Assembly: GCA_964543235.1 (NCBI GenBank)
Contig: CAZIXE010000071.1
Coordinates: forward strand, 1-19,933
DNA length: 19,933 bases
Direction of reading: 5' to 3'
Origin: JANMMJ01 sp964543235
GTDB lineage: Bacteria > Pseudomonadota > Alphaproteobacteria > Rhizobiales > Aestuariivirgaceae
The position numbers and the translations under genes are program-made. Below are positions 1 through 5,641 of this stretch, piece after piece. Under the pieces are notes generated by a model. The model was not told the DNA's origin and did no database searches. It saw nothing but the letters and a program-made list of their open reading frames with translations. How positions within the stretch are numbered: the stretch's first letter is position 1; the number at the start of each line of letters is the position of its first letter.

Positions 1-54
1 TACGAATGCTCTCATATTGTTCCTCTGCTATGACCGGAGAAGGTTCAACTCGCT

Positions 55-83
55 TTGACTTTCATCCGCTGGATGTGTATAAA
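55..83 (+). promoter_or_regulatory. Sigma-70-type promoter of vapBC
   Basis: A TTGACT -35 element (55-60) and a TATAAA -10 element (78-83) are separated by exactly 17 bp. Each matches five of six bases of the vegetative consensus. Transcription would begin near position 90, about 20 bp before the TTG start of vapB. The -10 element lies inside the left arm of the palindrome at 74-101, so repressor binding should block polymerase. Read by eye; no transcript data. Confidence 0.7.
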
Positions 84-101
84 CATGCGTGATTATACAC
101 A
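74..101. promoter_or_regulatory. Palindromic operator overlapping the vapBC -10 box
   Basis: The arms TGTGTATAA (74-82) and TTATACACA (93-101) are perfect 9-bp reverse complements around a 10-bp centre. Several inner positions also pair (84:91, 85:90, 87:88). VapB antitoxins carry a DNA-binding N-terminus, and VapBC complexes commonly repress their own promoters through such inverted repeats. The overlap with the -10 box supports autoregulation here, which is inferred. Confidence 0.7.
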
Positions 102-112
102 AGTGAGCTCCA

Positions 113-307
113 TTGCGCACGAATATTGAAATCGATGAGAAGCTAATGAGGCAGGCCATGAAGGCCGCCGGCACTACGACGAAGCGGGAAACCGTGGAGA
201 AAGCGCTGGAGTTGCTCGTCAGAATTGATGCCCAGAAGGCGTTTCGCAAGTTGCGGGGTAAGCTTCAGTGGGAGGGTGACCTCGACGCTATGCGGCGCAG
301 TGAATGA
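113..307 (+). CDS. vapB: Type II antitoxin, VapB family
   Basis: This 64-residue protein is the predicted antitoxin of a VapBC pair. It should bind operator DNA through its N-terminal half and neutralise the VapC ribonuclease with its C-terminal tail. The N-terminus MRTNIEIDEKLM is the beta-strand and helix opening typical of the short VapB/DUF2191 group. The tail (LRGKLQWEGDLDAMRRS) resembles the toxin-contacting segment of that group. The start is TTG at 113, chosen because MRTNI is the family N-terminus and a GTGAG purine stretch lies 5 nt upstream; no in-frame ATG is nearby. Its stop overlaps the vapC start in an ATGA, implying translational coupling. Locally this DNA looks less GC-rich than the genes to its right, in line with acquisition by transfer. 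Confidence 0.85.
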   Translation: MRTNIEIDEKLMRQAMKAAGTTTKRETVEKALELLVRIDAQKAFRKLRGKLQWEGDLDAMRRSE

Positions 308-699
308 TTCTTGCAGATACGTCGGCGTGGATCGATTATCTCAGGGACACGGAAACTGTTGCCGCCTCTGCGCTAGATCGGGCCCTCGGCACCAATCGAG
401 TCCTGATGGGCGACTTGATTCTGGTCGAGTTGCTGCAGGGTTACCGGGAAGGCCCGGCACTAGAAAAGTTGAAGCAGGACCTCCACTTGCTTCCGATCAT
501 GACCCTCTGCGGTCCAACCATTGCGCTGCGCGCTGCTGACAATTATCGGCTGCTTCGACGCAAGGGGATCACCGTCCGAGGAACAATCGATGTGATCATC
601 GCGACCTGGTGCGTTGCCAATGATGTGCCGTTGATTCACGCTGACCGGGACTTCGAAGGAATGGAAAAATGGCTGGGTTTGAAGCGGTGGGAGAGGTGA
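304..699 (+). CDS. vapC: Type II toxin, VapC family PIN-domain ribonuclease
   Basis: This 131-residue protein is a single PIN domain of normal VapC length. The acidic residues that coordinate Mg2+ in PIN nucleases are all visible: D5 in MILADTSAWIDYL, E42 in LILVELLQGY, D96 in GTIDVIIATWC and D114/D116 in LIHADRDFE. The toxin is therefore predicted to be catalytically intact. VapC toxins cleave RNA, often initiator tRNA or rRNA; the target cannot be told from sequence. It is coupled to vapB by a 4-bp ATGA overlap and transcribed from the operator-controlled promoter at 55-83. A decayed insertion sequence lies 80 bp downstream, so the pair probably sits in an accessory patch. Confidence 0.9.
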   Translation: MILADTSAWIDYLRDTETVAASALDRALGTNRVLMGDLILVELLQGYREGPALEKLKQDLHLLPIMTLCGPTIALRAADNYRLLRRKGITVRGTIDVIIATWCVANDVPLIHADRDFEGMEKWLGLKRWER

Positions 700-779
700 A
701 GTCTGTTACGATTCTATGGTTATGCCTGCTCTCTTGGGTAATTCCGTCCAGAGAATTTGAGCTACACTATTGGGGCTAA

Positions 780-910
780 GAGTCTGTCCGGGAACATCAT
801 GTTGGATTGCATAGCTTTCGCAGCATGAGGCGGATGGAGGCGAGTTTGAGGAATGCAAGCACCTTGCGATTGAGGCATTCCCAGTCTTTGGCGAGCCCTT
901 TATCGTTTTG
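780..910 (-). mobile_element. Remnant of an IS5-family insertion sequence (one end)
   Basis: The segment holds the 3' end of a transposase gene on the minus strand (797-910) and, just outside its stop codon, a putative element end starting GAGTCTGTCCGGGAAC at 780. The bases before it are CTAA (776-779), which fits the YTAR target that I recall for IS427-group members of the IS5 family. Homology stops abruptly at about 910, next to the nrdJ 3' hairpin. No second terminal repeat or remaining transposase is visible. It is a relic that cannot transpose. The exact terminal-repeat assignment is from memory and less certain than the protein fragment. Confidence 0.65.
797..910 (-). pseudogene. C-terminal fragment of an IS5-family transposase
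   Basis: Reading leftward from 910 to the TGA at 799-797 gives 37 codons that include GLAKDWECLNRKVLAFLKL and end in a basic SIRLMLRKLCNPT. This is the characteristic C-terminus of IS427-group IS5 DDE transposases, where a (R)RLAKDWE motif is followed by a LASIRLMLRKL helix. There is no start codon, and the catalytic DDE core is missing. The reading frame is open throughout the fragment. Upstream of codon 1 the sequence turns into the hairpin at 911-934, and the similarity ends. Not expected to be expressed as a functional protein. Confidence 0.75.
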
Positions 911-934
911 CCCTGAGTGCTCTCGCACTCAGGG
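911..934 (-). terminator. Perfect hairpin downstream of nrdJ, probable terminator
   Basis: CCCTGAGTGC (911-920) and GCACTCAGGG (925-934) form a perfect 10-bp stem closed by a 4-nt loop. It lies 24 bp past the nrdJ stop. On the nrdJ strand the stem is followed by CAAAACGATAAA rather than a U-run, so it is not a textbook intrinsic terminator. It may act as a 3' stabilising stem or a weak terminator. It also marks the junction with the IS relic. Confidence 0.55.
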
Positions 935-958
935 ATTGTGGGATTTTGGGTCCATTCT

Positions 959-3900
959 TCACGAGCACCCGCTCGTATTCCCGCAGGTGTCGCATTTCAG
1001 GCAGGTGCCGTTCCTGACCATGGTGAAGTTGCCGCATTCGGAGCAGCTCTCGCCCTCATAGCCCTTCATGCGCGCCTCGGCGCGGCGGTCGAGGGCCGCC
1101 GGGGCGTGGAGATGCACATGCTGCTCGACATGTTCATGCACATGGCTCTCATGGATATGCACTTCGGCCAGCGCCGTGGCGCCGAGCGTCTCGGCCGCGC
1201 GCATCTGCAGCGCGTGGGCGGGGGATGCGACGGCGGTGGGGCCCGCCTGCGGCATCACCACCACATTGGCGAGGTTCGGCCGGCGCAGGAAGCCCGAGGA
1301 GACGACGCGGCTCGCCGGCAGGCGCGGGCTGTCGTCGACGCCCTTGCCCAGCGCGTCGAAACCGATGTCGGAGGGCTCGACATGGGCGAGGTCGTGGCGG
1401 CCGAGATAGGAAATGGCCAGCTCGCGGAACACATAGTCGAGGATCGAGGTGGCGTTCTTGATCGAGTCGTTGCCCTGCACCATGCCGGCCGGTTCGAAGC
1501 GCGTGAAGGTGAAGGCCTCGACGAACTCCTCGAGGGGCACGCCATATTGCAGGCCGACCGACACGGCGATGGCGAAATTGTTCATCATGGCGCGGAGCGC
1601 CGCGCCCTCCTTGTGCATGTCGATGAAGATCTCGCCAAGGCGGCCGTCCTCGTACTCGCCGGTGTGCAGATAGACCTTGTGGCCGCCGACGATCGCCTTC
1701 TGGATATAGCCTTTGCGGCGTTCGGGCAGCTTTTCGCGGCCCCTCACCACCTCGACGAGCTTCTCCACCACCTTCTCGACGCGCTGCACCTGGGGCCGCG
1801 CCATCAGCGTCTCCACCGCCTCGGCTTCGTCCTCGTCCTCGTCGGCGATGAGCTGGGCGGAGAGCGGCTGCGACAGCTTGGAACCGTCGCGATAGAGGGC
1901 ATTGGCCTTGAGCGCCAGTTTCCAGGACAGCAGATAGGCGGCGTTGCAGTCCTCGACGGTGGCCTCGTTCGGCATGTTGATGGTCTTGGAAATGGCGCCC
2001 GAGATGAAGGGCTGGGCAGCGGCCATCATGCGGATGTGGCTGTCGACCGACAGATAGCGCCGGCCGAGCCGGCCGCAGGGGCTGGCGCAGTCGAAGACGG
2101 GAAGGTGCTCGGGCTTGAGGCCGGGCGCGCCTTCGAGCGTCATGGCGCCGCAGACATGGATGTTGGCGCGGTCGATATCGGATTTGGAAAAGCCGAGGGC
2201 CGACAGCATGTCGAAGCCATAGTCGTTGAGTTCGGCGTCGGTGAATTTCAGCACCGACTTGCAGAATTCCTCGCCCAGCGTCCACTTGTTGAACACGAAC
2301 TTGATGTCGAAGGCCGAAGCCAGACCGGCCTCGATCTTGGCGATCTGCTCGCCGCCGAAGCCCCTGGCGCGCAGCTGTGCATGCGAGATGGCGGGCGCGC
2401 CATCCAGCGTCCCGAAGCCCACGGCATAGGAGACGATGGCCTCGATCTGTTCAGGGCTGTAGCCAAGCGTGCGCAGGGCTTCGGGGACCGCCTGGTTGAT
2501 GATCTTGAAATAGCCGCCGCCTGCCAGCTTCTTGAACTTGACCAGCGCGAAATCGGGCTCGATGCCGGTGGTGTCGCAATCCATGACGAGGCCGATGGTG
2601 CCGGTCGGCGCGATGACGGTCGCTTGCGCATTGCGATAGCCATGGGCCTCACCCAGATTGACCGCCCGGTCCCAGGCCTTGCGGGCATGGGCGATCAGGT
2701 CCATGTCGGGGCAGCTGGCATCGTCGAGCGGCACCGGCGCGGTCTTCACCGCTTCATAGCCCACGGCGGCGCCATAGGCGGCACGGCGGTGGTTGCGCAT
2801 GACGCGCAGCATGTGCTCGCGATTCTTGGCGAAGCCCGGGAAGGGGCCCAGTTCCTTCGCCATCTCGGCGGAGGTCGCATAGGCGATGCCGGTCATGATG
2901 GCCGACAGCGCGCCGGCAATGCTTCTGCCCTCGTGGCTGTCATAGGGAATGCCGCCGGTCATCAGCAGGCCGCCGATATTCGCAAAGCCGAGCCCGAGAG
3001 TACGGAACTCATAGGAGAGCCGGGCGATCTCCTTCGACGGGAACTGGGCCATCAGCACGGAGATTTCGAGCACGATGGTCCACAGCCGCACGGCATGCTC
3101 ATAGTCGTCGACCCTGAACTTGCCGGTTTCGGCATCGCGGAACTTCAGCAGGTTGAGCGAGGCGAGATTGCAGGCGGTATCGTCGAGGAACATGTATTCG
3201 GAGCACGGGTTCGAGGCCCGGATCTCGCCGCTCGCCGGGCAGGTATGCCAATCGTTGATGGTGGTGTGGAACTGGATGCCGGGATCGGCTGAGGCCCAAG
3301 CGGCATAGCCGATCTTGTCCCAGAGGGCACGCGCCTTGACGGTCTTGACCGGCTTGCCGGTCAGGCGGGCGGTCAGGGTCCAATCGCCGTTGAGCTCAAC
3401 CGATTTCAGAAAATCGTCGGTTACCCGCACGGAATTGTTGGAGTTTTGGCCGGCGACAGTGCGATAGGCCTCGCCGTCCCAGTCGGTATCATAGATGTCG
3501 AACTCGAGCTCCTTGTAGCCCTGCTTGGCGAACTGGATGACGCGCTTGATGTAGTTGTCGGGAACCGCGTTGCGGCGTGCCTCCTTCACCGCGCGCTTCA
3601 GTGCCGGGTTCTTCTCGATCTCAAAGCAGTCGCTGCCGGGGCCCTGGCAGTTGACACAGGCCTTCATGATCTGGGTCAGGTGCTTGCGGACGATCTTAGA
3701 GCCGGTGACGAGGGCGGCGACCTTCTGCTCCTCCTTCACCTTCCAGTCGATGTAGTCCTCGACATCGGGGTGGTCGATGTCGACTACCACCATCTTGGCG
3801 GCGCGGCGCGTGGTGCCGCCCGACTTGATGGCGCCGGCGGCACGGTCACCGATCTTGAGGAAGCTCATGAGTCCCGATGAGCGGCCGCCGCCGGAGAGCC

Positions 3901-4630
3901 GTTCGTTCTCGCCACGCAGTTTCGAGAAGTTGGAGCCGGTGCCGGAACCATACTTGAACAGGCGGGCCTCGCGTACCCACAGGTCCATGATGCCGCCCTC
4001 ATTGACGAGGTCGTCCTCGATCGACTGAATGAAACAGGCATGGGGCTGGGGATGCTCGTAGGCCGATTTCGACTTGACCAGCTTGCCGGTCTCGAAGTCG
4101 ACGTAGTAGTGGCCTTGGCCGGGGCCGTCGATGCCATAGGCCCAGTGCAGGCCGGTGTTGAACCATTGCGGGCTGTTGGGGGCCACCATCTGCATGGCCA
4201 GCATGTAGCAATGCTCGTCGTAGAAGGCGCGGGCATCCTCTTCGCTGTCGAAGTATTTGCCCTTCCAGCCCCAGTAGGTCCAGGTGCCGGCGAGGCGGTT
4301 GAACACCTGCTTGCAGGAGCGTTCGCCGGTCAGGCGCTCCTTCTCGGGGAGTGCGGCCAGCGCCTCGTCATCGGCCACCGAGCGCCACAGCCAGGAGGGG
4401 ACGGCCGGCTCTTCGACGCGCTTCAGGGCCACCGGCACGCCGGCCTTGCGGAAGTATTTCTGAGCGAGAATGTCGGAAGCGACCTGGCTCCAGTGGGCCG
4501 GCACCTCAATGTCATCGAGGCGAAACACGATCGAGCCGTCCGGGTTCCTGATCTCGCTCACTGCCCGGCGGAAATCGATCCCCTGGTAGGCGTCCTGGCC
4601 CGCTTTCGTGAACTGCCGCTCGATCCGCAT
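959..4630 (-). CDS. nrdJ: Adenosylcobalamin-dependent (class II) ribonucleoside-diphosphate reductase
   Basis: NrdJ reduces ribonucleotides to deoxyribonucleotides using a radical generated from adenosylcobalamin, without needing oxygen. The 1223-residue length matches the long proteobacterial form. The active-site set is complete: C199 (PHACFIQS), the thiyl-radical cysteine C476 in NPCSE with E478, and C487 in ACNLASLNL. C476 and C487 are 11 residues apart, as in the characterised Thermotoga enzyme. Other class II signatures are FKYGSGTGSNFSKLRGE and PTGTIGLVMDCDTTGIEPD. A TSCPD-type region near the C-terminus precedes an odd His-rich linker (eight His in 1158-1175). A Cys-rich tail follows (C1196, C1199, C1210, C1213, C1216, C1222), the likely redox or zinc element. 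The ATG at 4630 has AGAGGG about 9 nt upstream. It is monocistronic, with NrdR-like boxes upstream. Confidence 0.97.
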   Translation of the reverse strand: MRIERQFTKAGQDAYQGIDFRRAVSEIRNPDGSIVFRLDDIEVPAHWSQVASDILAQKYFRKAGVPVALKRVEEPAVPSWLWRSVADDEALAALPEKERLTGERSCKQVFNRLAGTWTYWGWKGKYFDSEEDARAFYDEHCYMLAMQMVAPNSPQWFNTGLHWAYGIDGPGQGHYYVDFETGKLVKSKSAYEHPQPHACFIQSIEDDLVNEGGIMDLWVREARLFKYGSGTGSNFSKLRGENERLSGGGRSSGLMSFLKIGDRAAGAIKSGGTTRRAAKMVVVDIDHPDVEDYIDWKVKEEQKVAALVTGSKIVRKHLTQIMKACVNCQGPGSDCFEIEKNPALKRAVKEARRNAVPDNYIKRVIQFAKQGYKELEFDIYDTDWDGEAYRTVAGQNSNNSVRVTDDFLKSVELNGDWTLTARLTGKPVKTVKARALWDKIGYAAWASADPGIQFHTTINDWHTCPASGEIRASNPCSEYMFLDDTACNLASLNLLKFRDAETGKFRVDDYEHAVRLWTIVLEISVLMAQFPSKEIARLSYEFRTLGLGFANIGGLLMTGGIPYDSHEGRSIAGALSAIMTGIAYATSAEMAKELGPFPGFAKNREHMLRVMRNHRRAAYGAAVGYEAVKTAPVPLDDASCPDMDLIAHARKAWDRAVNLGEAHGYRNAQATVIAPTGTIGLVMDCDTTGIEPDFALVKFKKLAGGGYFKIINQAVPEALRTLGYSPEQIEAIVSYAVGFGTLDGAPAISHAQLRARGFGGEQIAKIEAGLASAFDIKFVFNKWTLGEEFCKSVLKFTDAELNDYGFDMLSALGFSKSDIDRANIHVCGAMTLEGAPGLKPEHLPVFDCASPCGRLGRRYLSVDSHIRMMAAAQPFISGAISKTINMPNEATVEDCNAAYLLSWKLALKANALYRDGSKLSQPLSAQLIADEDEDEAEAVETLMARPQVQRVEKVVEKLVEVVRGREKLPERRKGYIQKAIVGGHKVYLHTGEYEDGRLGEIFIDMHKEGAALRAMMNNFAIAVSVGLQYGVPLEEFVEAFTFTRFEPAGMVQGNDSIKNATSILDYVFRELAISYLGRHDLAHVEPSDIGFDALGKGVDDSPRLPASRVVSSGFLRRPNLANVVVMPQAGPTAVASPAHALQMRAAETLGATALAEVHIHESHVHEHVEQHVHLHAPAALDRRAEARMKGYEGESCSECGNFTMVRNGTCLKCDTCGNTSGCS

Positions 4631-4837
4631 TGCTTTTGTCCCTCTTACAGTTTCTCGTTGTCACCCACCGGCACGCCCAAACACCCACGCGGTCCCAATC
4701 ACCCGTGTCTTGAGCGCCACACTGTCCCCGCCGCGCAGTCGCATGTACTGCCGGTTCTTTCGGCTTGTATTGTGGTTGTACTGGCGCGTATCTGCCGGGT
4801 TTCTGGCCCGGCCGCGGCACCCCCGCCGTTGCGAGAT

Positions 4838-4865
4838 AAGGTAGCCCTCGGGCGGGAATTGTCAA
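4838..4865 (-). promoter_or_regulatory. Candidate nrdJ promoter
   Basis: On the minus strand a perfect TTGACA (4865-4860) is followed after 16 bp by TACCTT (4843-4838), giving a start near 4830 and a leader of about 200 nt. The -35 box is fully consensus; the -10 is weak, and CTTATC (4840-4835) is an alternative at 19-bp spacing. The -35 lies inside the NrdR-like box at 4860-4875, so bound NrdR would occlude it. Confidence 0.5.
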
Positions 4866-4875
4866 TGACTAGTGT
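4860..4875. promoter_or_regulatory. NrdR-like box, promoter-proximal
   Basis: TGTCAATGACTAGTGT matches the NrdR consensus ACACWATATATWGTGT at 10 of 16 positions, including the whole right half TWGTGT and the CAAT of the left half. Its centre (4867.5) is exactly 31 bp from the centre of the stronger box at 4891-4906. That is about three helical turns, the spacing typical of tandem NrdR boxes. It covers the nrdJ -35 element. Weak alone; the spacing is what supports it. Confidence 0.5.
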
Positions 4876-4890
4876 GTTAACAGATCGTTA

Positions 4891-4906
4891 CCACAACATC
4901 TTGTGT
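4891..4906. promoter_or_regulatory. NrdR-like box, promoter-distal
   Basis: CCACAACATCTTGTGT contains the perfect inverted repeat CACAA-N4-TTGTG and matches the NrdR consensus at 13 of 16 positions. NrdR is the ATP/dATP-sensing zinc-ribbon/ATP-cone repressor of ribonucleotide reductase genes in most bacteria. The position just upstream of the nrdJ -35 box fits repression of nrdJ. The nrdR gene itself is not in this window. Confidence 0.65.
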
Positions 4907-4924
4907 CCACAAGAGCCGGTGCCC

Positions 4925-4933
4925 TGTGGATAA
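4925..4933 (-). promoter_or_regulatory. Perfect DnaA box upstream of nrdJ
   Basis: TGTGGATAA is the reverse complement of TTATCCACA, the highest-affinity DnaA box. A degenerate copy, GTGTCCACA (4903-4911, 7 of 9 matches), overlaps the distal NrdR-like box. DnaA regulates nrdAB in E. coli; control of nrdJ by DnaA here is an inference from position, about 60 bp upstream of the -35 box. One perfect 9-mer in 20 kb could occur by chance. Confidence 0.45.
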
Positions 4934-5257
4934 CCGCACTCCATCCGATTCTCCCCGGGAGCACAAGGAGTTTCGCCCACTTAGGCACAGCGTTGCGGAA
5001 GACGCCTGCCGATCCCCTGCGGGACAAGGCGGCCGTCAAGGGGGTGCAGCGTGCAGGCAGAGAAATTTTTTATGGTTAATGACGTCTGAAGGCGTACAAT
5101 TCGTGATTGCAACTGGTGGGTGCCGGCGCCATCAAACTGCGAATTTCCCGGGCGTCGTGCCGGCCCCCGGCGGCGGCGCCACGAATCACGCCAGCTTTGC
5201 GTGACATGGCCATGACGATACGTTCCGCAGACGGGCATGGCGTGCTAACCTCATCGA

Positions 5258-5533
5258 ATGAAAAGTCTGATCGCTGCCGCCGGGCTGACCCTGTGCTGGG
5301 CCAGCGCCGCGTTCGCCATGAACTGGGAAGGGCATGACGACGACTGGATGAAGGACCTGCCGCACGCGCTCGACTTCAAGGCGGCGGTCGGGGCAGCGCC
5401 GCCCAAGCCGGACCGGCGTCCGTGCGTGCACCCGGACGATGTCGGCAAGGTGCCGGAAAATGTCTATGACCAGGTGCCGCTCCGCCATCAGGTCTGCGCC
5501 GGGCAGCCTCCGGACGCAAAGCCGACGCAATAG
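5258..5533 (+). CDS. Small exported protein of unknown function
   Basis: This 91-residue protein has an N-terminal Sec-type signal peptide: a Lys at position 3, a hydrophobic stretch AAAGLTLCWASAAFA, and a likely cleavage after residue 20 (AFA). The mature part is about 71 residues, opens with an acidic and tryptophan-rich segment (MNWEGHDDDWMKDLP), and contains two cysteines (C56, C80) that could form a periplasmic disulfide. It ends in a Pro-rich tail. The start ATG at 5258 has no strong ribosome site, but no alternative start preserves the signal peptide. I do not recognise a domain. Similar small periplasmic proteins seem to occur in other Rhizobiales. It is transcribed away from nrdJ and ends about 110 bp before the membrane phosphatase gene. 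Confidence 0.7.
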   Translation: MKSLIAAAGLTLCWASAAFAMNWEGHDDDWMKDLPHALDFKAAVGAAPPKPDRRPCVHPDDVGKVPENVYDQVPLRHQVCAGQPPDAKPTQ

Positions 5534-5641
5534 ACCGGTGGTCAACTGCCCTTAGCACATTCGCGGCAAAATCGGCCTGTACAAATCCGGGGCCGCGCGC
5601 CATCTGGGGACAGTCACCGCAAAGATCACTCCGCTTCCCGC

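Larger units (their letters stand above)
4631..5257. other. Gene-free region upstream of nrdJ and the small exported protein
   Basis: This 627-bp stretch separates divergent genes. The nrdJ-proximal half holds a long untranslated leader (about 200 nt), a promoter, two NrdR-like boxes and a DnaA box, listed separately. The other half has an AT-rich island around 5061-5080 and a TACAAT hexamer at 5095-5100 without a convincing -35 partner. Short open frames here (for example 4926-5204, plus) have no recognisable domain, ribosome site or family composition, and I do not call them. I saw no cobalamin riboswitch core in the nrdJ leader. Confidence 0.7.

Noticed and set aside
28..249. A 73-codon minus-strand frame over the vapBC promoter and vapB
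   Set aside because: It is antisense to vapB and to a well-formed promoter and operator, with no family features.
917..3292. A 791-codon open frame on the plus strand, antisense to nrdJ
   Set aside because: It is the mirror of a strongly conserved GC-rich gene; its translation is His/Gly/Ala/Asp-rich, matches no domain, and has no ribosome site. nrdJ motifs on the other strand are unmistakable.
4681..4760. A possible cobalamin riboswitch upstream of nrdJ, from ACTGTCCCCGCCGCGCAGT on the plus strand
   Set aside because: The resemblance to the riboswitch core is short, lies on the strand opposite to nrdJ, and lacks the surrounding B12-box and paired elements. A covariance-model search would settle it.
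4926..5204. A 92-codon plus-strand frame between nrdJ and the small exported protein
   Set aside because: No recognisable fold, signal or ribosome site; it begins in the DnaA-box region and its composition looks like translated non-coding DNA.
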